Numbered from the stretch's first letter, positions 1-8,155 are shown. The stretch is 64,000 nt of DNA from Reichenbachiella agarivorans (GCF_025502585.1 NZ_CP106679.1:1-64000), one strand, 5' to 3'. Numbers and translations are program-made. The notes: generated by a model not told the origin, from the sequence alone.

Positions 1-16
1 TGTAAGCTTCCCATTT

Positions 17-826
17 TTAGGACAGCTGTAATTTATAATTATTGTCTAATACTTCAACCTTCAGAGAGTCCAAGAGGGTACCCTCTTGGACTCTCTGAAG
101 GTTTTCTCCGAACATTTTTGGAGTAATCCTACCAAGGCTATCATGCGGGCGATGGTTATTGTAATCTTCCATCCACTTATCTACTTCTTCTCTGGCCTGG
201 TCGATGTGCTCAAATACAAACGCATCAAACACGCCCCGGCGCAGAGAGCCATTGAACCTTTCGATGTAAGCATTCTGCGTGGGCTTGCCTGGTTGGATGT
301 AACAAAACTCAATTTCTTGCGCATAACTCCATGTTTGGGTCATTAAGGCTATGAATTCTGGCCCATTATCCATCCTGATGCGCTTTGGTTTTCCTCTCCT
401 ATTGATCAGGTGGTTCAGTACCCAGATCACTCGACTGCTTTTTAGTGAAAAATCTACTTCTATATGCAATGCCTCTCTGTTTGCATCATCCATTACGTTG
501 AAACTTCTGATTTTTCGACCATTTACCAATCTATCCTGCATAAAGTCTATTGACCATGTATGATTAAGGTGATTCGGAGCCTCAAGATGCTGCTTGGACC
601 TAGCGGGGAGACGTTTCTTCTTCTTGACCCTTAAGGATAGCCCCAGAGCTTTGTAAACCCTATATACCCTTTTATGATTCCAATGCTTGCCCTCTAGTCT
701 AAGGCGGCCATAAGCCTTCCAAAAACCTTCTCTGGGAAATTGTGCAGCCTTATCATTCAAAGCCACTTCAATCGGGGTGTCATCCTTTTGGGGTTTATAA
801 TACATCACCGACCTAGACACATCCAT
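17..826 (-). CDS. IS3-family transposase OrfB (DDE integrase domain)
   Basis: 269 aa from the first ATG. The biologically active form is probably the frameshifted OrfAB, because the frame is open upstream to the A7G slip site. The HTH_21-like start ([10 protein letters not shown]) is followed by an rve integrase core with all three catalytic acids: D94 (HTWSIDF), D153 (RMDNGPEF) and E189 (YIERFNG). The downstream HRPHDSLG motif is typical of IS3 transposases. Length and motifs are full, so the element looks competent. The 3' coding end contains a perfect 48-bp palindrome (56-103), which is odd for a coding region. Confidence 0.94.
   Translation of the reverse strand: MDVSRSVMYYKPQKDDTPIEVALNDKAAQFPREGFWKAYGRLRLEGKHWNHKRVYRVYKALGLSLRVKKKKRLPARSKQHLEAPNHLNHTWSIDFMQDRLVNGRKIRSFNVMDDANREALHIEVDFSLKSSRVIWVLNHLINRRGKPKRIRMDNGPEFIALMTQTWSYAQEIEFCYIQPGKPTQNAYIERFNGSLRRGVFDAFVFEHIDQAREEVDKWMEDYNNHRPHDSLGRITPKMFGENLQRVQEGTLLDSLKVEVLDNNYKLQLS
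56..103. repeat. Perfect 48-bp palindrome inside orfB
   Basis: Every base from 56 to 79 pairs with its mirror from 103 to 80, centred on a GGTACC. It lies about 40 bp before the orfB stop and encodes part of the C-terminal tail ([12 protein letters not shown]). In RNA it would form a 22-24 bp stem with almost no loop, on either strand. It could act as a terminator-like block against transcription entering or leaving the IS, but no U-tract follows on either strand. Confidence 0.9.
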
Positions 827-894
827 TACACGGCACGCCCTGTTGATACCGTATTTAGGCAGCTCTTTACTAATCCTACGCTTATCACAGGGCT

Positions 895-1161
895 TTAGAG
901 CTTTTTTTCTATGATCTCTTTGGCCATCTGGTGATCCAATGCCAGCTCAGCATACATACGCTTTAGTTTGGCATTCTCCTCCTCCAGAGCCTTCAAACGC
1001 TTCAGGTCTGAGGCTTCCATGCCGCCATACTTCTTGCGCCAATTATATAGCGTGCCTTGGCTTATACCATGATGGCGGCATACCTCTTGTGCCGATTTAC
1101 CTTGTTCAAATTCCTTGAGAATCTTAACGATTTGCTGGGGACTAAATGTACTCTTCTTCAT
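895..1161 (-). CDS. IS3-family transposase OrfA (HTH)
   Basis: 88 aa DNA-binding subunit of the insertion sequence. It has a helix-turn-helix (about residues 8-45, including [18 protein letters not shown]) followed by a heptad-like coiled coil (residues 50-80) used for multimerisation in this family. The last codons run through an A7G tract (minus-strand reading of 901-908) just before the TAA. This is the classic A_AAA_AAG slippery heptamer. The orfB frame is open from this tract to its first ATG, so a -1 slip gives an OrfAB fusion transposase. By itself OrfA is expected to act as a regulator that binds the IS ends. Confidence 0.92.
   Translation of the reverse strand: MKKSTFSPQQIVKILKEFEQGKSAQEVCRHHGISQGTLYNWRKKYGGMEASDLKRLKALEEENAKLKRMYAELALDHQMAKEIIEKKL
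902..908 (-). promoter_or_regulatory. Programmed -1 frameshift site (A7G) of the IS element
   Basis: On the minus strand the sequence reads GAAAAAAAGCTCTAA. The orfA stop lies two codons after the slippery tract. Shifting back one base opens the orfB frame, with no stop for 27 codons before the orfB ATG. The in-between peptide ends in NRACRVM, which is the normal IS3 N-terminal OrfB motif. That supports translation by frameshift rather than by a separate start. Confidence 0.85.
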
Positions 1162-1217
1162 TTCTACAGTTTAAATCTATTCATTTTTAAACTGTCCTGT
1201 TTTTGGGGAAGCTTACA

Positions 1218-1320
1218 AACGGGCGTTTTAGTGAAGATAATCTTTCGGATGCTAAATAGCCAAAACTAAGATATAGCAGGACCCAATCGTCCTCGTCTGT
1301 GGGCGTTTGTTAGATGCATT
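1218..1320. other. Spacer between IS and split gene, with cassette-like core GTTAGAT
   Basis: 103 bp without a gene. Plus strand 1309-1315 reads GTTAGAT inside GGGCGTTTGTTAGATGC. The complementary heptamer ATCTAAC occurs at 2488-2494, just upstream of the split secreted-protein gene. Both match the integron recombination-core consensus (GTTRRRY / RYYYAAC), and they bracket the gene in the orientation a gene cassette would have. The other half of a folded attC is not evident, because the IS sits where it would be. The assignment is therefore tentative. Confidence 0.3.
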
Positions 1321-1947
1321 TTAGAATATTACATCTATGACTTCAACATTGAGATTCTTTGTTCTATCAGGTGAGTACCATTTTATTACTTTGTCCTTCG
1401 TATTCAAATCTATTTTTAGAAATCCAGTAGTATTCCCATTGTGGAGTTCAGATATCAAACCTGAATTATTTGACAATTTCCCGTGGAGTTGAATGTATTC
1501 TTTTTTACTATCATAGTAATATAAACCGTTAACAACCGAATTACCTTCAATATCTAAAACCATTTTACAAGGATATTTACCATCAATTGCAGCAATAATC
1601 ACAAATCTGCGGGGTAGTTCTGAATACAATCTAAGTTCTGTATCCAAGACAACAGAAGGATCTTTTTCATTCAATCTGACTGAATACAATTTTCTGCCAA
1701 CTTCATTCATATAACTCCAAAGTTCACTCTTGGGGATTTGACAATGCCCATAATCTTCACAGCCTCTGATAGCTCTTGGGAAAGACATATCCTCCCAGCC
1801 TGATACTACAGCACTTCCGTTTGAGGTGAAGTTAAAGGATGTCACTTTGAAAAATGAAGTCATATTAATCTCATGTCCTAAACAGTTTTCTAAATCAGTC
1901 CATTTCTTTTGAGTTTGAGGAATCCAAAATTTGTCTATAAAACCCAA
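1321..1947 (-). CDS. C-terminal half of a secreted protein gene split by an in-frame TGA
   Basis: 208 aa if initiated at TTG 1947, but no convincing start exists. The reading frame is the same as that of the gene ending at 2005. Only TGA (2005-2007) separates them, and the 19 codons after it (S-T-I-Q-R-P-E-F-D and so on) are open. The C-terminus has a GLYYYDSKKEYIQLHGKL segment followed by NTTGFLKIDL, a layout I associate with Bacteroidota secreted or lipoprotein C-terminal domains of unknown role. I do not recognise the family. Most likely this is the 3' part of a roughly 382-codon gene now broken, or a gene read through at TGA. Confidence 0.55.
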   Translation of the reverse strand: MGFIDKFWIPQTQKKWTDLENCLGHEINMTSFFKVTSFNFTSNGSAVVSGWEDMSFPRAIRGCEDYGHCQIPKSELWSYMNEVGRKLYSVRLNEKDPSVVLDTELRLYSELPRRFVIIAAIDGKYPCKMVLDIEGNSVVNGLYYYDSKKEYIQLHGKLSNNSGLISELHNGNTTGFLKIDLNTKDKVIKWYSPDRTKNLNVEVIDVIF

Positions 1948-2004
1948 TATCCCTTCCTTAGAGAGTATCTTGTAAAAATCAAACTCAGGTCTTTGGATAG
2001 TGCT

Positions 2005-2469
2005 TCAATCTCGAATATCAAGGTTGTGAGTAACACTTCTATAAGTTACTCCATTGTAATATTGAGGTTGATCATAGATACACTCTAGATAGTCCCCTTC
2101 TAGGGTTAACGCTAAGTGGTAGTGATTTAAGTTTAACGAGTATTTAATGTTAAAAAAGGCTTCCTTATCGCACCCTCCACAACTATCATCTTCAAAATAC
2201 TTTTTCGCTACTTTTTGAGCGTATTCATCAAAAGTTATGCCCTCATCAAATTTGGGTACTAATTCATAGTAAGTAAGTATTTTATTGTTGACTCTATCAA
2301 AGAAATTCAGATCACCATTTTTAGGCACAAAATGCGGTACCATTGCTTTAGTCCCATTTATTGTTAGCTGTTTCTCAACAATGGAATAATCTGGTATTTT
2401 ATTTTCTTGCGAAAACAAACTATTTGTAAGTAACAGCAATACAAATAGGAGAAAATTATTCTTATTCAT
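2005..2469 (-). CDS. Secreted protein, N-terminal half of a TGA-split gene
   Basis: 154 aa starting with a clear signal peptide (MNKNNFLLFVLLLLTNSLFSQ, cut after FSQ), so it is exported. The mature part is unrecognised. It contains a CGGC motif (DDSCGGCDKEAFF) in a segment about cell-envelope length, and ends ...SVTHNLDIRD at TGA 2005-2007. The same frame continues past the stop into the 1321-1947 ORF, so the product is probably a truncated form of a 380-residue protein. Its upstream side carries the heptamer ATCTAAC (2488-2494). Confidence 0.6.
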   Translation of the reverse strand: MNKNNFLLFVLLLLTNSLFSQENKIPDYSIVEKQLTINGTKAMVPHFVPKNGDLNFFDRVNNKILTYYELVPKFDEGITFDEYAQKVAKKYFEDDSCGGCDKEAFFNIKYSLNLNHYHLALTLEGDYLECIYDQPQYYNGVTYRSVTHNLDIRD

Positions 2470-2672
2470 TTCAACGAGACTTTTTGAATCTAACGTTCCG
2501 TGTATGGTGTCGTAGCATCCCGCAGGGTGCTATGCACTATACATATTGTTGTGTTTTCGTTTTTTATTTTTCGTTTTGTTTATTGCGTTGGCAAAGACAT
2601 ACTCTTTTGCAATTTTTGGCTTGTGTGTTGGCTTTAGCGAATTGTAAATGTGTATGGCTTTTAGCATTAGGC
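2470..2672. repeat. Spacer with hairpin and imperfect inverted repeat, related to 6860-6950
   Basis: This lies between the hamB stop and the split gene. Two structures are visible. An imperfect hairpin at about 2500-2543 has arms of the GTATGGTG..TAGCATCCC / GGGTGCTATGCACTATAC type. A second imperfect inverted repeat at about 2598-2660 begins GCGTTGGCAAA and has half-sites CATACTCTTTTGCA and TGTAAATGTGTATGG. The second block resembles the sequence upstream of hamA in the same orientation (shared GCGTTGGC, CTCTTTTG, AAATGTG). No coding potential is seen. Confidence 0.5.
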
Positions 2673-5600
2673 TCATTTCTTAAATGTTAAATATGGATTT
2701 AGATTAATCATTTTCCAAACCTCATCATCTTCATCATAATCAAAATAGACTCCAATTACATCATTAACCGAAGAGAAATCTATATCTGCTTCACTAATTT
2801 CTTCAATTACTTTAAAGTCAGGGCTTATTAAATATTGTTTTCCATTAATTTTTTTTGCGGCCAACCTGTTAGTAAGCTTATGGTTGTCACCAAATGTAAA
2901 ATTGGATATTGGTTTTAAAATAGTAGTTTCTCTTTTAGAGAATTTCGATAATAATACAAGCCATTGGTGAGCATCTGGAGATAATAAAGCTTGATATTCC
3001 TCAATATTTCTAATTAAATCATTTTTGTAGAATTTGATGCTTTTATCCCATAATTCATCATCATATAATCCACTAATTTCGTTAGCGGATGATCTTGACC
3101 TAATGCCTGATTGATAAATCTTCACACTTACTAAATTTGGTAAACCAAGTTCAACTAAAATGGATAATTCCTCTATAGTTTCTGCTTCTTCAACAAGCTC
3201 TTTGTTTTTTAATTTTTTTGAGATTCCATTTAAAACCCAGGGAAGACTATAAGAATAATATTTTGTAACAATACTTGTTGCTTGGTCTAGTGGGGCGATT
3301 TCTGACAAAGGAATTGCCTTTAGCCATCTTTCTCTTATTTCATCTTGGTTTGCACTTTCAATAAATTCATCAGACAAAACATTGATATCATTGATTTCGT
3401 TTTCAATGTCTTTTAGTAGCTTGATTTTTGTATCAATGTTTATTTCATTTGATAAATGTTCTTGAATAATCTTTATTAGCAAGTCTAATTTGTCCTCAAT
3501 TTGCAAGTCGCTATTTAGTGGTATTCCAGATTTGATTATTGAATTCCATTTTTCTCTGTCGTCACCTACTTTGGTTATTATTCCCTTTGTTCTAGCTTTT
3601 AAAAATTGAATTACTTCTTTTCCTGTAATTTCCTCAGATTGTTCAGCTTGAATATAAGCTAGTGAATTTCTAAAATAGTCATCAGTCCAGTCGAAGTTAT
3701 TATCTGTACTATTTATGTTGTGTAATGATAGTAATCCATCATCAATCCAATCAAGTATGTTATCAATATCTTCTGAGTCCTCGTGTATTGCAGATATATT
3801 ATTATCAGCTATTAATTCCAATAATTGCTCGAATGATATACCATTAGAATCAGCTAGGGACTTGAAAACTTTAATTAGTTTCAAACAACCGCTTTGAGCT
3901 TTATCAATTTTTTCTTTATCGAAGTAGTCAAATATTAGGTTTCGTTCTCGTGTAATTTTTCTACTTGTTTTACCTACTGTATCTAGTGCTACTAAAATTT
4001 TTCCTTCGTGGTCTACAAATGCTCTGCCTGCTCTTCCTGCAATGTTCCAAAAATCTCTTGAGGTAATGGGATCGCCAGCTTGATATAAAGTTGAAAAAAT
4101 CACAGTTGAAATTCCTAAATTAACGCCTTGGCCCAAAGTGGATGTCGCAATTATAACTCTAGGTTTTTCTTTATTCATTAGTCTCTCTAGTGGCAGTCTA
4201 ACATCAGACAAAAGATCTCCATTATGACATAAAATCCCTTTTCTAGCAAAATACAACCATTCAGAGTCCTCTCCATAAGACTCAATACAGGCTAATTCAA
4301 ATGCTCTCCAATCATTTTGATTTTTGAATATAAAATCATCTTCCTCAATAAGACATTTATCATACTCTCTTGCCATTACAAAAACTGAAGCTTTCAAGCC
4401 TACAAAGATTAAGACAGGTCCGAAGGTTCTTAGTTTATAGGATGTACTAGCTATTGCTTGATTTTTAGTCTCAGGAAAATGTCGTATTCTCGTTTGCCTT
4501 CCTATTAGTGGTTGTTCTTTACTAAGAATAAACTTTGGATTAAAAGAATTTCTTTCTGTATCAGTACTTCTCCAATTTAAGTCGACAGAATCACCATTCC
4601 ACTGAAGAACACCAAGTCTTTCATCTGATGGTCTCCAATTTTCTTTAAATACGTTTTCGCTCGAGTTAGTGAGCCATAGGGCTAAATCTTCTGCATTAGG
4701 AAGAACTGCTGATAGAATCAAAAAGCTACCATCATTCTGCTTTATAAAGTATCTTAATTCTTCGTAAAATATTTCATTTACAATTAGTCGTTTATTAGCC
4801 CCAAGTAGATGACCTTCATCTATAACAACAAGTTTTATTTGATTTAGGATTTCATTATTTCCCCGTAGCATTGCTTTTGCTTTTTCAGGTGTTGCTATGA
4901 TTACATCAGATTCATCTATTACTTTCTCGTCAAGTTTACTAAACAAGCTTCCACCATAAAGATGTGATACTGAAATCCCGATACTATGAAATATTTCGTC
5001 CAGTGAGTTTTCAATTTCATAAGCCAACGATCTAAATGGAGCGATATATAATACTTTACTTCCTTCGTTTTTTGTAATACAGTCCAATATTGCAATTTCT
5101 GCAATTCTTGTTTTTCCGCTACTTGTGGGAATACTTACAACACACCCTGTATTTTCTGCATTTAGTACTTTAGGCAATGAATTCCGCTGAGTTATGAATA
5201 ATTCATAAATTCCTCCATACTTTTTATATGTTAATGATTGAATATAATTACGTGGAAGTCCAATACTAGTATCAAAATGTGCTTCAAGTGAATTCCATAA
5301 AGAAGCTTGTGAAATACCATCTGTTATTATTATTAACAATCTGATAACCCACCAAATATCAGGTTCATTTTTGATTTCAGCTATCTCTTTTAAACTTTGA
5401 AGATTAGATTTAGCTAATTCTAAAAGATGTTTATCTCCAGTATAGAAGTATTTGATAAAATTGTTTAAGGATCTTGCAATAGTGATTTCATAGATGTTTT
5501 TACTGGATTCTAATTCATCATCATTTTTAGATAGATTTTCATCTAAATAAATGTCATCTACCATCATATTATTTATTGTTTCTAGGAGCTGATGGTAATT

Positions 5601-6029
5601 TCGACCTAGAAAAAAAGAAACTATTTTTGAAATAACGGTATCATTTTCAATCTTCTTTATAAGAATAAATGCTTTTGAATATTGAAAACAGACGTAGTAA
5701 GATAGAGCAGAAATAAGACCATAGTAATTACCCAATTTGGTTTTTACTTCTGGTGACCCGTGAACATTTTCTAATATTGAAGCTCCTTTTTCCAAAGGAA
5801 AAACACCTTCTTTTAAATGCTCGTTTTCAATAAATCTACATCCTAGATTTAGATAGTGAAATGCTAATAGATTTAGCTTCTCATCCTTAATTGTATAGTT
5901 TGGAAAGTTATCAATACTTTCAGATGTATTGTAAAGAATATATCTAGCATTTGCTTGAGCAATTAGATTTTGAAGTGTTGTATCTTTTTCAACTTTATCT
6001 AATTTTTCTTGAATTTGGTCAAACGTCAT
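2673..6029 (-). CDS. hamB: Hachiman anti-phage system helicase HamB
   Basis: 1118 aa SF2, Ski2-like helicase. Motifs in order: Walker A PTSSGKT (301-307), motif II DEGH (404-407), motif III region SAVLPN (440-445), motif V ATSTLGQGVNL (about 628-638) and motif VI NIAGRAGRA (662-670). A helical N-terminal region of about 280 residues precedes the helicase core, and a long helical C-terminal region follows. Its start overlaps the hamA stop by 4 bp (ATGA-type junction at 6026-6029), which implies translational coupling. In the known Hachiman system HamB is a DNA helicase that holds or activates the HamA nuclease. All ATPase motifs are intact. Codon use is A+T-richer than the metabolic genes from 7381 on, as expected for transferred DNA. 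Confidence 0.9.
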   Translation of the reverse strand: MTFDQIQEKLDKVEKDTTLQNLIAQANARYILYNTSESIDNFPNYTIKDEKLNLLAFHYLNLGCRFIENEHLKEGVFPLEKGASILENVHGSPEVKTKLGNYYGLISALSYYVCFQYSKAFILIKKIENDTVISKIVSFFLGRNYHQLLETINNMMVDDIYLDENLSKNDDELESSKNIYEITIARSLNNFIKYFYTGDKHLLELAKSNLQSLKEIAEIKNEPDIWWVIRLLIIITDGISQASLWNSLEAHFDTSIGLPRNYIQSLTYKKYGGIYELFITQRNSLPKVLNAENTGCVVSIPTSSGKTRIAEIAILDCITKNEGSKVLYIAPFRSLAYEIENSLDEIFHSIGISVSHLYGGSLFSKLDEKVIDESDVIIATPEKAKAMLRGNNEILNQIKLVVIDEGHLLGANKRLIVNEIFYEELRYFIKQNDGSFLILSAVLPNAEDLALWLTNSSENVFKENWRPSDERLGVLQWNGDSVDLNWRSTDTERNSFNPKFILSKEQPLIGRQTRIRHFPETKNQAIASTSYKLRTFGPVLIFVGLKASVFVMAREYDKCLIEEDDFIFKNQNDWRAFELACIESYGEDSEWLYFARKGILCHNGDLLSDVRLPLERLMNKEKPRVIIATSTLGQGVNLGISTVIFSTLYQAGDPITSRDFWNIAGRAGRAFVDHEGKILVALDTVGKTSRKITRERNLIFDYFDKEKIDKAQSGCLKLIKVFKSLADSNGISFEQLLELIADNNISAIHEDSEDIDNILDWIDDGLLSLHNINSTDNNFDWTDDYFRNSLAYIQAEQSEEITGKEVIQFLKARTKGIITKVGDDREKWNSIIKSGIPLNSDLQIEDKLDLLIKIIQEHLSNEINIDTKIKLLKDIENEINDINVLSDEFIESANQDEIRERWLKAIPLSEIAPLDQATSIVTKYYSYSLPWVLNGISKKLKNKELVEEAETIEELSILVELGLPNLVSVKIYQSGIRSRSSANEISGLYDDELWDKSIKFYKNDLIRNIEEYQALLSPDAHQWLVLLSKFSKRETTILKPISNFTFGDNHKLTNRLAAKKINGKQYLISPDFKVIEEISEADIDFSSVNDVIGVYFDYDEDDEVWKMINLNPYLTFKK

Positions 6030-6853
6030 AAAGCAGAAGGATTAGCCATTAATTCGTTTGCTTTTTCAAAGGCAAGGTTGATGAAATTTGCGGGTTCCTG
6101 AATTCCAATGGATATAAAAATCAGTTCAGGATTATCATTATTTAGATTTCTCTCAACATTAGCTGATGTATTTTGGTTACTTAATAGTAGACCTGTATAA
6201 ATCAGTTGTCCCTTATCCTTAATGTCTTGCACAATAAAATCATCTAATTTTAAAGCTAATTCTTCATTGCTTTTGGCAATTTCCTCAACTAAAAAAGAAT
6301 AAGATAATGGCATTTTTTCTTTCTCTAATGAAGACGAAATCTCGTTAACTGCTTCTTTTGAAGGAGTAGTTCTAAATTTGGATTCCCCTAAATAAATTTT
6401 TAAATCGTTTCCACTCTCTTGTTCAAAGAAGTCAACCATTAATGTATCATCTCCTTTAATAGCTTGATCTACATTTGGGTTGTACTTAAGTTTAAAAACT
6501 TTAATCAATTCACGATTTAATGTGCTTTGTATGTATTCGGTAAGAATAATTTCTGTTGCATTCCCTTTTTTTACTTTGTCTGCAATTGGTAATTTTCTAT
6601 TTTGTTCAGCATATTTTTCAAACCCTAATTCCACATATTTTTTCTTCAGTTGTTCTAACCGAAAGTTCGAGTAGTGGTGACTTATTAATTTATGTGCCAT
6701 CCATAAAATCAAATCATCATCATCATCATTTCTCTCAGTTAATTCTCTATGACACTTAGTTGCTGTAACAGGAATGTCATTTGCGTTTAACCAGGCTCCG
6801 AGAGGATGCTCTACGTTTGGGTGGTTTCCGATTAAGTCAATTTGTTTAGTCAT
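6026..6853 (-). CDS. hamA: Hachiman anti-phage system nuclease-fold protein HamA (DUF1837)
   Basis: 275 aa DUF1837 protein, first gene of a two-gene operon with hamB. Residues consistent with a PD-(D/E)xK nuclease core are visible: E101 in KGNATEIILTEY, the acidic GDDTLMVDFF segment (134-143) and the E-x-K signature GESKFR (156-161, E157 and K159). In the characterised system HamA cleaves DNA when released by HamB, giving abortive-type protection. The start at 6853 gives normal family length. No promoter matching the Bacteroidota consensus was found immediately upstream. The upstream DNA is instead an imperfect inverted repeat (see 6854-7020). Confidence 0.9.
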   Translation of the reverse strand: MTKQIDLIGNHPNVEHPLGAWLNANDIPVTATKCHRELTERNDDDDDLILWMAHKLISHHYSNFRLEQLKKKYVELGFEKYAEQNRKLPIADKVKKGNATEIILTEYIQSTLNRELIKVFKLKYNPNVDQAIKGDDTLMVDFFEQESGNDLKIYLGESKFRTTPSKEAVNEISSSLEKEKMPLSYSFLVEEIAKSNEELALKLDDFIVQDIKDKGQLIYTGLLLSNQNTSANVERNLNNDNPELIFISIGIQEPANFINLAFEKANELMANPSAL

Positions 6854-7020
6854 TTTTTATCTTTCGTAGCGTTGGCTAAAAAATAGCTCTTTTGGTATTT
6901 CTGCGTTGGGTTTAGTGCTGGCAAAAACCAAATGTGCTATTTGTGTGATTGGCTTTTCCCGAATGAAACACAACATTTGAGTATGCGGACAAAAGTTCCG
7001 CATACTTGCCTTATGGCATG
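6854..7020. repeat. Imperfect inverted-repeat spacer upstream of hamA
   Basis: Begins TTTTTATCTTTCGTAGCGTTGG. An inverted repeat is formed by AAATAGCTCTTTTGGT and ACCAAATGTGCTATTT (about 6885-6947). A separate perfect 10-bp-stem hairpin lies at 6980-7006 (AGTATGCGGA...TCCGCATACT). The first block resembles 2598-2660 on the far side of the Hachiman operon in the same orientation. The operon is therefore framed by related non-coding elements, as in gene cassettes or MITE-carried cargo. No gene is seen here. Confidence 0.5.
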
Positions 7021-7221
7021 GGTAAATCTAAGTTTTTTAATTTGTCGATAAGATAGCTTTTATCACTCATGCTTCTTACCAAAACTAACACCTCCACCTT
7101 ATATCTCACCAAAAGTTGAATGCTTTGTTACACTATTCATAGCAATATACCCAAATCTTGGGAGGTGATTTGGGTGGTAAAGGAGCAGTTTTCCTGACCA
7201 TCCGCTACTTCGACTCCCATG

Positions 7222-7287
7222 TTGCGCAACATGAGGGTCGACCTTGCGCAACAAGGAGGTCCACCTTGCGCAAGGTTGACTAAGTCA
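7222..7287. repeat. 22-bp tandem repeat with TTGCGCAA palindromes
   Basis: TTGCGCAA occurs at 7222, 7244 and 7266, exactly 22 bp apart. The first two units match at 18 of 22 bases, and the third matches mainly in the core and its flanks. Each core is embedded in a longer palindrome, for example CATGTTGCGCAACATG (7219-7234) and ACCTTGCGCAAGGT (7263-7276). The sequence is locally G+C-richer than its surroundings. It lies between the island and the transaldolase terminator. The spacing of about two helical turns would suit cooperative protein binding. Confidence 0.7.
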
Positions 7288-7322
7288 TCGGTTGAGTGGA
7301 TTTTGCTTGTGTAGGCACCCAC

Positions 7323-7355
7323 AAAAAAGGGATGCATCTGTGATACATCCCTTTT
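7323..7355 (-). terminator. Rho-independent terminator of tal
   Basis: On the minus strand, AAAAGGGATG and CATCCCTTTT pair around a short loop. The right arm runs into a T-tract. It lies about 25 bp after the tal stop. Confidence 0.8.
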
Positions 7356-7380
7356 GATATTTCTAGAACCGAAAGCGGTC

Positions 7381-8037
7381 TTACTTGTTTCCTTTGGCGT
7401 AATCCGCTAGGAAAGTAGCCAATCCACTGTCAGTCAATGGGTGTTTCAACAAGCCGATAATTGCGCTCAATGGACAAGTCACTACGTCAGCACCTACCTC
7501 AGCGCACTTGATCAAGTGTAGTGGGTTACGTACAGAGGCAGCCAAAATTTCTGTTTCGAAACCATAGTTGTCATAGATATGCACGATCTGCTCGATCAAG
7601 TTCATCCCGTCAAACCCGATATCATCCAATCTACCGATGAATGGAGAGATATAAGTCGCACCAGCCTTAGCAGCTAGGATCGCTTGTCCTGGGCTGAAGA
7701 TCAGTGTACAGTTGGTTCTGATACCCTTGTCGCTCAATGCTTTGATGGTTTTGATACCGTCTTTGATCATTGGGATCTTCACGACGATCTTTGGATCGAT
7801 CGCTGCTAGCTCCAAACCTTCTTTGAGCATCGCATCAAATTCGGTAGAGATTACTTCCGCACTTACTTTGTCATCTACGATATCACAGATTTTCTTGTAA
7901 TGCGCTCTGATGTTTGCTTCACCTGTGATGCCTTCTTTGGCCATCAAAGATGGGTTAGTCGTCACTCCATCCAATACACCTAGGTCGTAGGCTTCTTTGA
8001 TGTGGTCCAAATTTGCTGTATCAATAAAAAATTGCAT
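7381..8037 (-). CDS. tal: Transaldolase (small TalC/Fsa-type)
   Basis: 218 aa, the length of the single-domain transaldolase / fructose-6-phosphate aldolase subfamily. Class I aldolase TIM barrel: MQFFIDTANLDHIKEA at the start, the DGVTTNPSLMAKEG loop, and the Schiff-base lysine in VVKIPM (about residue 85). It transfers dihydroxyacetone units in the non-oxidative pentose phosphate pathway in the cytosol. It lies 118 bp after transketolase on the same strand, which fits a shared pathway, and a terminator follows it. Subfamily sequence alone does not fully separate transaldolase from F6P aldolase, but the neighbouring tkt favours transaldolase. Confidence 0.93.
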   Translation of the reverse strand: MQFFIDTANLDHIKEAYDLGVLDGVTTNPSLMAKEGITGEANIRAHYKKICDIVDDKVSAEVISTEFDAMLKEGLELAAIDPKIVVKIPMIKDGIKTIKALSDKGIRTNCTLIFSPGQAILAAKAGATYISPFIGRLDDIGFDGMNLIEQIVHIYDNYGFETEILAASVRNPLHLIKCAEVGADVVTCPLSAIIGLLKHPLTDSGLATFLADYAKGNK

Positions 8038-8155
8038 ATCTATTTCTGTTTATAGTCTAAATTTAGTTCTCCTAAGTCTTACGTCATTTGGACAAAAGGG
8101 GCTACTCATAATCGAACTGATCAGGCAACCCTCTGTTGTCAGCATGACAAACGGT

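Larger units (their letters stand above)
1..1217 (-). mobile_element. IS3-family insertion sequence (IS407/IS51-like), complete
   Basis: Imperfect terminal inverted repeats lie at 1-25 and 1192-1217. The outermost 12 bases (TGTAAGCTTCCC) are identical, and both arms end in GGACAG. Between them are two minus-strand ORFs, orfA and orfB, in the -1 relationship typical of IS3 elements. The 1.2-kb length and TG...CA ends fit the family. The OrfA sequence (an HTH plus a leucine-zipper-like [18 protein letters not shown] segment) is closest to what I know of the IS407/IS51 subgroup. The window starts exactly at the left end, so the target-site duplication cannot be checked. The right flank begins AACGGGCG. 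Confidence 0.93.

Noticed and set aside
191-199. Walker B Asn in the MoxR-type ATPase (residues 191-199 of the 38714-40228 product) as a lost active site
   Set aside because: NELPDL appears to be the usual form of this motif in the subgroup, so it is not treated as a defect.
7137-7337. 66-codon minus-strand reading frame across the 22-bp repeat
   Set aside because: No start context, no family resemblance; it exists because the repeat units lack stops in that frame. The tandem repeat explains the sequence better.
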